Source: Anaerolineae bacterium (GTDB lineage Bacteria; Pseudomonadota; Alphaproteobacteria; DSM-16000; Inquilinaceae). From it: 32,863 bases of DNA. The DNA lies in assembly GCA_028285185.1 (NCBI GenBank), contig JANQQD010000362.1, forward strand, positions 1-32,863. Direction: 5' to 3'. Of the stretch, positions 25,101 to 32,530 are shown one piece after another; within the stretch, counting starts at the first letter, position 1, and each line of letters starts with the position of its first letter. A program made the translations under genes and the position numbers. Under the pieces are notes generated by a model, which saw only the letters and a list, made by a program, of their open reading frames with translations, was not told the origin of the DNA and did not search any database.

Positions 25101-26026
25101 TCCGGGGCATCGCCTTCAACCTGGCCGGCGACCGGATCGTATCCGGGGGTGTGGACGGAATGGTCAGGCTGTGGACGCTGGATGGCAGGCTGGCAACCCG
25201 GCCCTTCAGCATAGGGCGGCGCTGGGAAACGGTGGGCGGCGTCGCCTTTTCAGCGGCCGACGACGGCATCGTCACCGCCGGTGGCGGTGCAGTGCGGTTA
25301 TGGACCCTGGACGGGGTGCCGACGGCCGAGCCCTTCGAAGGACATGCCACGTCGATCACAGGTCTCGCCTTCCATCCTGCCGGCGACCGTATTCTCTCCT
25401 CCGGCTGGGAGGGCGCGATGTGGCTGTGGATGCTGGACGGCACGTCGGCTGTCGGTCCGATCATCGGGCATGATGGCCCGGTGCTTGACGCCACCTTCAA
25501 CGCATCGGGCGACAGCATTGTGTCGGCCGGCCGTGACGGTTCGGTGCGGCAGTGGACTTTGGACGGAACACCGGTCGGCGAACCATTTCGCGGCCATGTG
25601 GGTGCGGTCCAAAGCGTCGCGTACGATCCGGCGAGCGGCGGCATCGTCTCATCCGGGGCAGACGGCACGGTGCGGCTGTGGGATCCGGACACGGGCACCA
25701 GCCGGCTGGTCGTGCACTGCCCCACGGGCAACATGCACCGCGTGCGCGCCGAGACGCTTCGCTGGGCGATCAACTGCGGCGATCGCGTCGTTGTTCTCGA
25801 TGACGCAATGCGCCGGATCGCGACCTTGCTGCTGCTTCGCGAAGGGCTTGTCGGCCTTACCGACGAAGGTGTCTTTGCGTCGTCCGAAACTCTCCTCGCC
25901 CAGGTCCGCGCCTTCAACGATGACGGGACGCCGAACGAAAGCCCTGGCGACCTCCCATACCTGACGCCTCAGCAATTGAGGCAGATCCTCTGGGGCGACG
26001 CCGCCACGATCGAACAGGTGCGGTGA
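22121..26026 (+). CDS. Exported giant WD40-repeat protein
   Basis: A 1301-residue protein with a signal peptide (basic MAPSRMCRRRTRTG, hydrophobic LARLFGLALMLCTVAGA, likely cleavage at GWA-EP). It then has about 27 tandem WD40 units of about 42 residues. The consensus is GH-x-GxVxSVAFxPxGDRI, then VSxGxDGTVRLW, then xLDGTPxxEPFR. The first unit (LLVVNQDGRIDLF) and the fifteenth (RFVSVDDEGVVRLLL) are degenerate. After the last repeat comes a unique C-terminal region of about 115 residues with two Cys and YLTPQQLRQILWGD near the end. No kinase, caspase, NB-ARC or peptidase domain is attached, unlike most bacterial WD40 giants. The start is uncertain: GTG 22058 and ATG 22136 are in frame; ATG 22121 gives the best signal peptide. 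It is monocistronic and converges with gntR. Confidence 0.9.
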   Translation: MAPSRMCRRRTRTGLSLARLFGLALMLCTVAGAGWAEPLRYVPQAGLTNLDPDEVLFHPADGTRLLVVNQDGRIDLFDIADPDHPVKTAEIVAGAHEAAFHPSGDRIVSAGFDGTVRQWALDGAPLAEPFRGHEGQVRSVAYSPAGDRIVSGGEDGTVRLWSLDGTPRGMPFTGHTEAVVSVAFSPEGDLILSASYDDTLRLWTPDGTPVGEPFRGHWESVWNAAFHPDGDHIVSAGYDGTVRLWTLDGEPAAFPFRGHDEPVAGVAVSPAGDRIASAGFDRTVRLWTLDGMQAAQPFRGHQSFVYSVAFSPTGDRIASAGSDGTVQIWALAGASAPEPFRGHRGPIHSVAFNPAGDRIVSAGRDGTARVWTLDGTPTSDRIRRQDDPHLIGRDGMIASVAFNPAGDRIATAGQDGRVRLWIVDGNLAVGAFRQHRAPLLGVTFTPAGDHLVSAGWDGTIRLWTLDGTPVGRPFRGHEGPILGVAVNPAGDLIASASRDGTVRLWGLDGTPAAEPFHGHDGWVRAVAFSPTGDLIVTAGQDGTVRLWTLDGALAAEPFRGHDGWVGAVAFSPVGDRIVSAGRDGTVRQWTLDGTPAAEPIRGHEGWVGSVAVNPAGDRIVSGGRDGIVRLWTLDGTPVGEPFGRHRGRIVSGAFNVAGNRFVSVDDEGVVRLLLPEEMPATPPLEGDDGAIASAAIAGAGDGIVTGGEDGMLRLWAADGTPAGEPWRGHQGRVEVAAFTPDGDGIVSGGEDGIVRLWLPDGTPAAEPFEGHDGPVRSLAVTPASDRIVSGGADGTVRLWALDGTPAAQPFGGHGGAVVSLTVNAAGDRIVSGGEDGTVRLWALDGTPAAAPFQGHDGAVAAVALNSAGDRIASAGADGTVRLWTMDGAPAALPFVGHEGPVVSVAFNPAGSRIQSAGRDGTIRLWALEGTLLAEPIRGHEQLAVETIYHSVSDRLAFGPNGDRIAFASKDGHVRLWTLDARPAVQTFSGHDRPVRGIAFNLAGDRIVSGGVDGMVRLWTLDGRLATRPFSIGRRWETVGGVAFSAADDGIVTAGGGAVRLWTLDGVPTAEPFEGHATSITGLAFHPAGDRILSSGWEGAMWLWMLDGTSAVGPIIGHDGPVLDATFNASGDSIVSAGRDGSVRQWTLDGTPVGEPFRGHVGAVQSVAYDPASGGIVSSGADGTVRLWDPDTGTSRLVVHCPTGNMHRVRAETLRWAINCGDRVVVLDDAMRRIATLLLLREGLVGLTDEGVFASSETLLAQVRAFNDDGTPNESPGDLPYLTPQQLRQILWGDAATIEQVR

Positions 26027-26132
26027 ACCACGACCGTTCCGTCGGACCCGGGGGAGTGGGATTTTGCAAGCCGGGCCTTTGGCAGTGAACGGGCGCGGCG
26101 ATCAAGAAGGTCAGCCGTCCGACCAAGCCCCG

Positions 26133-26879
26133 TCAGTCTGGCGCAGTCTCGCTGACGTCGGAACCGGCTCGCGCTTCGTGTGCCAGGTGATGCTGAATGG
26201 CGTCCCAGGTCGAGCCCATATGGGCGCGCAGCAATCGGCCCAGTTCGACGCCGTCGCGGGCCTCCAGAGCCGCGATGAAGCCTTCATGCTCCGCCACCGC
26301 CATCTTCCAGCGTTCCGGATAGCGGTTGCCGTAATAGCGGATCTGGCGCATGCGGGCGCTCAGGCCCGCATGGGCGTGGCTGAGCGTGGTATTGTGGGAG
26401 ATGCGCACGATCTCGGCATGGATCGCCTGATTCAGCTTGAAGTAGGCCAGCCGGTCGCGCTTGGCGTACTGGGCCATCATCTCATAATGCATGGCGACGA
26501 CGCCGCGGACCTCATCATCCGTCGCCACGGTGCAGGCAAGCTCACCCGCCAGCATCTCCAGCACGCCGATCACCTGCAGCATGCCGCGCATGTCTTCCGG
26601 CGAAAGCTCGGTGACGGTCGCGCCGCGGTTGGGAGGCAGCTCCACCAGCCCCTCGCTGGCCAGCACCTTGATCGCCTCGCGCAGCGGCGTGCGGGAGATG
26701 CCGAAACGCTCGCACAGCTCCCGTTCCGGCAGCCGCTGGCCGGGCTTCAGCTCGCCCTCGATGATCATGTCGCGCAGATGCGTGACCACTTCCTCATGCA
26801 GCGAGCGGCGCCGGATCATCGGTACCTGGTCAAAGCCGGCCTGCTCCTCCGGCGTGGTCTCCGCAGCGCGTATCGTCAT
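26133..26879 (-). CDS. GntR-family regulator, FCD subfamily
   Basis: A 248-residue regulator. The GntR winged helix spans residues about 26-90 (LHEEVVTHLRDMIIEGELKPG, cut as LHEEVVTHLRDMI and GELKPGQRLPE, then LCERFGISRTPLREAIKVLASEGLVE as FGISRTPLREAI and LASEGLVEL). A C-terminal all-helical FCD ligand domain follows, with the metal-binding His/Asp pattern (LNQAIHAEIV, EHEGFIAALEARD, HMGSTW). FCD regulators usually sense organic or sugar acids. It is the last gene of the fucD-pdxA-like operon on the same strand, so it probably represses that operon and responds to an intermediate of the pathway. The ATG at 26879 lies six bases after the stop of a tiny open frame. Confidence 0.9.
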   Translation of the reverse strand: MTIRAAETTPEEQAGFDQVPMIRRRSLHEEVVTHLRDMIIEGELKPGQRLPERELCERFGISRTPLREAIKVLASEGLVELPPNRGATVTELSPEDMRGMLQVIGVLEMLAGELACTVATDDEVRGVVAMHYEMMAQYAKRDRLAYFKLNQAIHAEIVRISHNTTLSHAHAGLSARMRQIRYYGNRYPERWKMAVAEHEGFIAALEARDGVELGRLLRAHMGSTWDAIQHHLAHEARAGSDVSETAPD

Positions 26880-26885
26880 CGGCCC

Positions 26886-26963
26886 TCACCAGACGGTCGC
26901 CGGCCATTCCGCCAGCTGGTCCGACAGGATATTGGCATACCGCATGCCACCGCCACCCCGCAT
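26886..26963 (-). CDS. Possible tiny upstream ORF (25 codons) before gntR
   Basis: ATG at 26963 opens 25 codons (MRGGGGMRYANILSDQLAEW, then PATVW) ending in TGA six bases before the gntR ATG. The final GGTGAGGG would serve as the gntR ribosome binding site, an arrangement compatible with translational coupling. The sequence matches nothing I know and has no strong Shine-Dalgarno of its own; it may equally be a remnant of a longer gene or chance. Confidence 0.2.
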   Translation of the reverse strand: MRGGGGMRYANILSDQLAEWPATVW

Positions 26964-26997
26964 TTGCCGGCAGATGGCCGGCCGGGCTGGCATGCGT

Positions 26998-28005
26998 TCA
27001 GGCGGCCGCGCTCAGCCGTGCTTTCGCCATGCGGCAGGCGACCATGAAGGCCTGGCGCGTCGCTTCGGGATTGGCGATGCCGCGGCCGACAATGTCGAAC
27101 GCTGTCCCGTGGGCCGGCGTGGTCAGGGGGATCGGCAGGCCGCCCAGCACGGTCACGCCGCGCTCGAAGCCCATCAGCTTCATCGCGATCTGGCCCTGGT
27201 CGTGATACATGCTGATGATCGCGTCAAACTCCCCAGCCTGTGCGCGGCGGAACACGATATCCGCAGGGAATGGGCCGTCGGCCGCGATCCCGGCCGCCTT
27301 CGCCTCCACCACTGCGGGTGCGATCACGTCGATCTCCTCCCGGCCGAAGACACCGCCGTCGCCGGCATGGGGGTTGAGCCCCGCAACGCCGATGCGGGGG
27401 CGCGCCACGCCCGATGCCGTCAGCGCGCCGGAGATCAGGCGAACCGCCTCGACCACGCCCTCGCGCGTGATCGACTCGCTGACCTTCGCCAGCGGGATGT
27501 GTGACGTGACGCGGCCGGTCCAAAGCTTTTCCAAGACGTTGAACTCGCTGACCGGGCCGCCGAAGCCGATCTCGTTGGCCACGAACTGCAGTTCGTCGTC
27601 GAAACCGAGACCCGCCATGTGCATCGCCTGCTTGTTGAACGGCGCGAAGCAGATGGCGTCGATCGTGCCGTCCTGCGCCAGCTTCAACGCAAACCGAAGA
27701 CAGTCCAGCACAGCACGGCCCGCAGGCTCCATCGCGGTGCCCGGTGTCAGCGCCTCCGGGTCGGCGGCCCGAAGATCCAGCAGGGCCGGCGTCTGCCCCC
27801 CGGCCGCCCAAGCCTGCGCCGCCTTGTAGACGGGCAGTTGCCCCTCGGTCCCGGCGACGCTCCGGCCGGCCGCAAGATACCGGCCGTCGCCGATCACCAG
27901 CACGCGGGCACGCGCAATCAGCGTCTCGTCGGCCAGCAGCTTCGCGACCAGTTCCGGCCCGATCCCGCAGGGGTCACCCAGAAGGACACCGATCTTCGGC
28001 AGCAT
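26998..28005 (-). CDS. PdxA-like NAD-dependent dehydrogenase (diverged substrate site)
   Basis: A 335-residue protein of the PdxA family (4-hydroxythreonine-4-phosphate dehydrogenase and relatives such as PdxA2 and TphB). It has GDPCGIGPE near the N-terminus, the metal-ligand histidines in TSHIPL (169), GLNPHAGDGG (213) and MYHDQG (268), and the C-terminal HGTAFDIVGRG. Where E. coli PdxA has the FTGHTEF loop, with His and Thr contacting the phosphorylated substrate, this protein has FDDELQF. Its substrate is therefore probably different. The ATG at 28005 is chosen because AAGGAG is six bases upstream; TTG 28011 would abut it. It follows fucD by about 39 bases and precedes gntR. No DUF1537 kinase, the usual partner of PdxA2, is present. 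A role in sugar-acid breakdown is inferred. Confidence 0.85.
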   Translation of the reverse strand: MLPKIGVLLGDPCGIGPELVAKLLADETLIARARVLVIGDGRYLAAGRSVAGTEGQLPVYKAAQAWAAGGQTPALLDLRAADPEALTPGTAMEPAGRAVLDCLRFALKLAQDGTIDAICFAPFNKQAMHMAGLGFDDELQFVANEIGFGGPVSEFNVLEKLWTGRVTSHIPLAKVSESITREGVVEAVRLISGALTASGVARPRIGVAGLNPHAGDGGVFGREEIDVIAPAVVEAKAAGIAADGPFPADIVFRRAQAGEFDAIISMYHDQGQIAMKLMGFERGVTVLGGLPIPLTTPAHGTAFDIVGRGIANPEATRQAFMVACRMAKARLSAAA

Positions 28006-28044
28006 CAGCAACTCCTTGCCTTGTCGTTTCCCACCGCGTTCGGC

Positions 28045-29352
28045 TCAGGCCGTCCGCCAGACGGAACCGTTTGGGTACTCGTGCGCATCCAGGCTCTCAG
28101 GCCACATCTCGATGCTGTAGCCCGGCCGCTCTGGCGGCATGTAGCGACCGCCCTGCATGCGCACGGGATCGACGAAATGCTCGTGCAGATGGTCGGCATA
28201 TTCCGTCAGCCGACCCTCCAGCGAGGCCGACACGGCGACATAGTCGAACAGCGACAGATGCTGCACGTATTCGCAAAGGCCCACGCCGCCGGCATGCGGC
28301 CACACCGGAATGTTGTACTTGGCGGCCATCAGCAGCACGGCCAGGATCTCGTTGACCCCGCCCAGGCGGCAGCTGTCGATCTGGCAGACGTCAATCGCCT
28401 CGGCCTGGAACAACTGCTTGAACATCACGCGGTTGTGGCAGTGCTCGCCGGTCGCCACACCGATCGGCTTCAACGCCTTGCGGATCGTCGCATGGCCCAG
28501 GATGTCGTCCGGGCTCGTCGGCTCCTCGATGAACCAGGGTTTGAACTCCGCCAGGCGCCGCATATGGGCGATCGCCTCATCGACGCCCCACACCTGGTTG
28601 GCGTCGACCATCAGCTTGCGGTCGTAGCCGATCTCTTCCCGGATCAGGCGCGCGCGCCGGATATCGTCCTCGACATCGGCACCGACCTTGATCTTGAAGT
28701 TGTCCCAGCCCGCGGCGATGGCGTCGCGGCACAGCCGGCGCATCTTGTCGTCGTCATAGCCGAGCCACCCGGCCGAGGTGGTGTAGGAGGGATAGCCCTG
28801 AGCGCGCATCTCCGCCTCGCGGGTGGCCTTCGAAGGCGCATTGCGGGCCAGGATGTCCAGCGCCTCTTGCGGGCTCAGCGCATCTTCGATGTAGCGGAAG
28901 TCGATGCAGCCGACGACCTGTTCCGGCGTCATGTCAGCCAGCAGCTTCCACACCGGCTTGCCGACGGCTTTGGCCCAGAGATCCCAGGTGGCGTTGACCA
29001 CGGCGGCAAGCGCCAGATGGATCGCCCCCTTCTCCGGCCCGATCCAGCGCAGCTGGCTGTCGGCGTTCAGCACCCGCCAGTACCCTGCCATATCGGCCGC
29101 GATCTCGCTCAGCCGCCGCCCCACCACAAGGGGCGCCAATGACCGCACGGCCGCCACGCAGATCTCGTTCCCGCGTCCGATCGTGAAGGTCATGCCATGA
29201 CCGTCGGGCGCTTCGGCCGGATCCGTGCGCAGCACGACATACGTCGCCGAATAGTCCGGCGCCTCGTTCATCGCATCGGAACCGTCGAGCTCCCGCGACG
29301 TGGGAAAGCGAATGTCCCGCACAGTGACATCGGCGATCGTGCAACCTTGCAT
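28045..29352 (-). CDS. L-fuconate dehydratase (enolase superfamily)
   Basis: A 435-residue enzyme of the mandelate-racemase subgroup of the enolase superfamily, very likely L-fuconate dehydratase (EC 4.2.1.68), which turns L-fuconate into 2-keto-3-deoxy-L-fuconate. Catalytic landmarks are in place: FKIKVGAD with Lys220 and Lys222, MVDANQVW with Asp250, FIEEPTSPDD with Glu276, TGEHCHNR with Glu303, QIDSCRLGG with Asp326, and PHAGGVGLCEYVQH with His353. The N-terminus (IADVTVRDIRFPTSRELDGS) and the C-terminal PPERPGYSIEMWPES also fit this family and its human relative ENOSF1. The ATG at 29352 gives the family N-terminus; its Shine-Dalgarno is weak. It is the first gene of a minus-strand unit with the PdxA-like gene and gntR. 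The remaining classical fuconate-pathway genes are not in the window. Confidence 0.9.
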   Translation of the reverse strand: MQGCTIADVTVRDIRFPTSRELDGSDAMNEAPDYSATYVVLRTDPAEAPDGHGMTFTIGRGNEICVAAVRSLAPLVVGRRLSEIAADMAGYWRVLNADSQLRWIGPEKGAIHLALAAVVNATWDLWAKAVGKPVWKLLADMTPEQVVGCIDFRYIEDALSPQEALDILARNAPSKATREAEMRAQGYPSYTTSAGWLGYDDDKMRRLCRDAIAAGWDNFKIKVGADVEDDIRRARLIREEIGYDRKLMVDANQVWGVDEAIAHMRRLAEFKPWFIEEPTSPDDILGHATIRKALKPIGVATGEHCHNRVMFKQLFQAEAIDVCQIDSCRLGGVNEILAVLLMAAKYNIPVWPHAGGVGLCEYVQHLSLFDYVAVSASLEGRLTEYADHLHEHFVDPVRMQGGRYMPPERPGYSIEMWPESLDAHEYPNGSVWRTA

Positions 29353-29492
29353 GCTGTCGGATCCCGGGTGCCGGAGAGGCCATTCGAGGCAGCCGAACTC
29401 TTCCTATCATGGTTTGAATTCTGAATGCAATCTTGAGCCAGCGGCTTAACCGCCCTGGGCTGGCGATCGCATGCCGAGCGGCTTCGGGTTAT

Positions 29493-29518
29493 CGTTCGGT
29501 TGACTTTCTCAACGAACG
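29493..29518. promoter_or_regulatory. Imperfect inverted repeat upstream of fucD
   Basis: CGTTCGGTTGA (29493-29503) pairs with TCAACGAACG (29509-29518) apart from one extra G, across a five-base spacer, about 140 bases before the fucD start. It is a candidate operator or leader hairpin. Confidence 0.35.
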
Positions 29519-29573
29519 CGTACTGAACCTTCGACCTGCACGCAGTTGACCAGGACTTTGATCGGCATCTGCA

Positions 29574-29588
29574 TATTGTATACTGAAT
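29574..29588. promoter_or_regulatory. GTATAC-centred candidate GntR operator
   Basis: GTATAC at 29578-29583 sits in ATTGTATACTGAAT, about 225 bases upstream of fucD. FCD-type GntR regulators of sugar-acid operons such as UxuR bind palindromes centred on GTATAC, so this could be a site for the operon's own GntR. Only the core is symmetric; the flanks match poorly. Confidence 0.3.
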
Positions 29589-30086
29589 TCACACAATCGA
29601 TGAGCCGGCATGTGGGAACTTGACGGGGGCCGATCGCGCCGCAGTGCCCACGGCATGCGGCCTCAGTGGCGGGTCCGCGGCGCTTCCGTTGCGCCCTGCC
29701 GCTGAAGCTGCCGGGTTCGGATGGCGCGCCTGCCCCCGTCATCGCAATGGAATACGGCTGATTATCACGATCGCTGCGGGCGGCGCAGTCGCGAGCATAA
29801 TGGCCCTGGATTCGGCAAGACCAAATCAAGGTGATTACAAAATAACTTTGCTATCGAACACTTTCTTCCATCTTTTATTCTCGAACAAATCCTCATCTTT
29901 GTCAATATCTGGCACCATGATTTGTTATGAATTGTTGACCAGACCATTAAGCAGCAGTGTACGCTTATCGACACCGTCCGGATGGCGACACCCATTTGTC
30001 GGTCTCGTCGGCGTTCCTTGGCGCGCATCCGCACGGGCATTGACGTGCAAATGATTGCGCATCGAACGAGCGACGGAGGGATATCC

Positions 30087-31085
30087 ATGTCCGACACCTA
30101 CGCGATGTCCGACGCCCACGCGACCGCCGGCCCGCAGGCCGTGATGTCTGATTTGCTGAATGGCGGCCTGCAGGTGACGCAAGAAGCCGCGTTGGCCGCT
30201 TCCATGTTCTTCGGGCGACGCAACGAACAGGCGACGGATGTCGCGGCGGCCGACGCAATGCGACGTGCGCTCGAAGGCTTGCAGATCCGTGGCACAGTGG
30301 TTCTGGGCGAAGGCGTGCGCGGCGTCGCGCCGATTCTCTATAATGGCGAGTTCATCGGCTCAGGCGGCCCAGCGGTCGATATCGCGCTCAACGCAGTGGA
30401 AGGCGCCTCGTCCACGGCCATGGGCCGCAGCAACTCCATCAGCGTCATGGCGATGGTGGATGACGGCACGATCATGCGCGTGCCGGACGTCTATATGACG
30501 AAGATCGCCATCGGCCCCGGCCTGCCCGACGACGTCGTCGATCTCGACGCGCCGGTCGCCGACAACATCCGCAATCTCGCCGATGCCAAGGGTGTCGACC
30601 CCGGCGAGATCGTTGTCTGCATGCTCGACCGCCCGCGGCACGACAGTCTGTTCGCCAAGGTCATCAACGCTGGTGCGCGCACGATGGCCATTCCGGACGG
30701 CGACATCAGCGGCATCGTGTCGGTGGCCATGCCGGACAGCCCCATCGATCTCTACATGGGCACCGGTGGTGCCCCGGAAGGCGTGCTGGCCGCCGCAGCG
30801 CTGAAGTGCTTCGGGGGACGCATGCGCGCGCGGCTCTTGTTCCGTAACGACGACGAACGCGCCATGGCCCAGGCGTGGGGGATCAAGGACTTCACGCGCG
30901 TCTACCGGACCAAAGAGTTGGTGACCGGCAACATCGCTTTCGCCGCCACCGGGATCACCGACGGCATCCTCTTGAAGGGCGTGCGCCGCAGGCGTGAGTC
31001 CCTCGCCACCCATTCCGTGATCGCCGACACCGCCAGCGGCGGGTTCGAATTCATCGAGAGTCGACACGAACGCGCCGAGAACTGA
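30087..31085 (+). CDS. GlpX-like (class II fructose-1,6-bisphosphatase family) protein with altered metal site
   Basis: A 332-residue member of the class II fructose bisphosphatase (GlpX) family. Family landmarks are DVAAADAMR (Asp51), VLGEG (Glu75), PDVYMTKIAIGPG, DRPRHDSLF, IPDGDISG, GTGGAPEGVLAAAALKC and FAATGITDG. Against E. coli GlpX, the metal ligands Asp33, Glu57 and Glu88 are kept (Asp51, Glu75, Glu105). Asp85 is replaced by Asn102 (IALNAVEGA for IAVDPIEGT), and Glu59, Asp61 and Glu62 of GEGEIDEAP are lost (GEGVRGVAP). Activity as a fructose bisphosphatase is therefore doubtful or modified. The ATG at 30087 has GGAGGG six bases upstream; an in-frame GTG/ATG further upstream gives non-family sequence. 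The pfp gene follows 246 bases downstream on the same strand. Confidence 0.88.
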   Translation: MSDTYAMSDAHATAGPQAVMSDLLNGGLQVTQEAALAASMFFGRRNEQATDVAAADAMRRALEGLQIRGTVVLGEGVRGVAPILYNGEFIGSGGPAVDIALNAVEGASSTAMGRSNSISVMAMVDDGTIMRVPDVYMTKIAIGPGLPDDVVDLDAPVADNIRNLADAKGVDPGEIVVCMLDRPRHDSLFAKVINAGARTMAIPDGDISGIVSVAMPDSPIDLYMGTGGAPEGVLAAAALKCFGGRMRARLLFRNDDERAMAQAWGIKDFTRVYRTKELVTGNIAFAATGITDGILLKGVRRRRESLATHSVIADTASGGFEFIESRHERAEN

Positions 31086-31165
31086 CCCGCCGCACCGCGG
31101 TGGCCGGCTGAGCGCGAAACGGGCCGGGGGATAGATCCACCGGCCGGGCACCAAGCCGACGTATT

Positions 31166-31187
31166 CCGGGCTGCGCCAGCAGCCCGG
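31166..31187 (+). terminator. Perfect 9-bp hairpin between the glpX-like gene and pfp
   Basis: CCGGGCTGC (31166-31174) and GCAGCCCGG (31179-31187) form a perfect stem with loop GCCA; outer GACGT and ACGTC can extend it. There is no T-run after it. It may be a weak terminator, an attenuator, or a processing/stability hairpin that sets different levels of the two products. Confidence 0.4.
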
Positions 31188-31331
31188 CGGGCGACGTCAT
31201 GAGATCGACGGGCGGAACCGATCCCCCCGGAGCGGGAGTGTTCGCCCCTGCCCCAAGACCCCGGGCGCCGCACGAAGGCCACTGGCCCGTCGGCAGGAGG
31301 AGCAGTCACCAAGAAGGGGAGAACCACAGAT

Positions 31332-32492
31332 ATGCGCATTGGCATCTTGACCGGCGGCGGCGATGTCCCGGGTCTGAACCCCTGCATGAAGGCGGTCGTC
31401 AACCGCGCCGAAGAGAACGGCTGGGAGGTCGTCGGGTTTCGCCGTGGCTGGGCCGGCCCGCTGAACTACGACGTCAACAAGTCGTTTGAGGACAACAGCG
31501 AATGGGTGATGCCGGTGACGCGCGCGACCGTTCGCACCGTCGACCGCACCGGTGGCACCTTCCTGCACACCTCGCGCACCAATCCGCAGAAGACGCGCAA
31601 GAAGGATATGCCAGCCTTTCTGGAGGGCAAATTCGCCTACGAAGGCGAAAAGAACCTGGCTGACACCACGCCCTATGTGCTGCAGGTGCTGGACAAGCTG
31701 GGGATTCAGGCCCTGGTGCCCATCGGCGGCGACGATACGCTCAGCTACGCCGTCCGGCTGCACAAGGAAGGGTTCCGCTGTGTGGCGATCCCGAAGACCA
31801 TGGACAACGACGTCCACGGCACGGATTACTGCATCGGCTTCTCCACGGCAGTGACCCGCAGCGTGGAGTTCATTCACGCCCTGCGCACGCCCAGCGGCAG
31901 CCATGAACGCGTCGCGGTGATCGAGCTGTTCGGCCGCAACAGCGGCGAGACCGCATTGATCGCCGCCTACCTGGCGGATGCGGATCGGGCGTTGATCAGC
32001 GAGGTGCCGTTCAACATCCAGAAACTTGCCGAACTGGTGGCAAGGGACCGGAACAGCAACCCCAGCGGCTATGCGGTCGTCGTCGTCTCGGAAGGCGCGC
32101 AGATGGAAGGCGGCGAGATCATCGAAGGCGGGCCGGAAGACGCCTATGGCCACAAAAAGCTGGGCGGCATCGGCAAGCATACCGGTGATGCCCTTAAGGA
32201 GCTGACGGGCATCGAGATCGTCAACCAGTCGCTGGCCTATATGATGCGCGCCGGCGCACCGGATTCGCTGGACCGGATGGTGGCCACGTCCTACGGCAAC
32301 CTCGCCGTGCAGCAGCTCGAAATGGGCCATTCTGGCATCATGGTGGCGCTGCAGAACGGCTGCTACACCACTGTTCCGGTGGACACGGCGACCTCGGCAC
32401 AGAAGCGTGTGGATGTGGAGCGGCTGTACGACGCGGAGAACTATCGCGCGCGCGTGCTGCACCCGCTGGGCCTGCCCATGTTCCTCTACTGA
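31332..32492 (+). CDS. pfp: Pyrophosphate-dependent 6-phosphofructokinase
   Basis: A 386-residue phosphofructokinase that interconverts fructose-6-phosphate and fructose-1,6-bisphosphate. The N-terminus [12 protein letters not shown] is the nucleotide/PPi-loop of the family. IGGDDT at 131-136 and PKTMDND at 154-160 carry the Asp and Lys that in this family mark PPi rather than ATP as phosphoryl donor (Gly104Asp and Gly124Lys relative to E. coli PfkA), with Asp of the TMDND motif as catalytic base. [12 protein letters not shown] and the [11 protein letters not shown] region complete the active site. With PPi the reaction is reversible, so the enzyme can serve glycolysis and gluconeogenesis. 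AAGGGGAG stands about ten bases before the ATG at 31332. It lies downstream of the GlpX-like gene and is followed by a strong hairpin. Confidence 0.9.
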   Translation: MRIGILTGGGDVPGLNPCMKAVVNRAEENGWEVVGFRRGWAGPLNYDVNKSFEDNSEWVMPVTRATVRTVDRTGGTFLHTSRTNPQKTRKKDMPAFLEGKFAYEGEKNLADTTPYVLQVLDKLGIQALVPIGGDDTLSYAVRLHKEGFRCVAIPKTMDNDVHGTDYCIGFSTAVTRSVEFIHALRTPSGSHERVAVIELFGRNSGETALIAAYLADADRALISEVPFNIQKLAELVARDRNSNPSGYAVVVVSEGAQMEGGEIIEGGPEDAYGHKKLGGIGKHTGDALKELTGIEIVNQSLAYMMRAGAPDSLDRMVATSYGNLAVQQLEMGHSGIMVALQNGCYTTVPVDTATSAQKRVDVERLYDAENYRARVLHPLGLPMFLY

Positions 32493-32505
32493 CGGACCGC
32501 GATGG

Positions 32506-32530
32506 GCGGGCGGGCGAGCCGCCCGCCCGC
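32506..32530 (+). terminator. Perfect 11-bp GC hairpin after pfp
   Basis: GCGGGCGGGCG (32506-32516) and CGCCCGCCCGC (32520-32530) pair perfectly around loop AGC, 14 bases after the pfp stop. There is no T-run, but the stem is strong enough to be the likely end of the pfp transcript. Confidence 0.6.

Larger units (their letters stand above)
29353..30086. other. Long intergenic region between the fucD operon and the glpX-like gene
   Basis: A 734-base divergent gap. Open frames across it are not protein-like. About 29815-29960 is markedly AT-rich. It must contain promoters for both directions; TTGACC at 29935-29940 might be a -35 for the plus strand but has no clear -10. Two dyads are listed separately. 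No structured RNA is evident to me. Confidence 0.4.

Noticed and set aside
29620..30054. 144-codon plus-strand frame upstream of the glpX-like gene
   Set aside because: It crosses an AT-rich, promoter-like region, has uneven composition and no family pattern.
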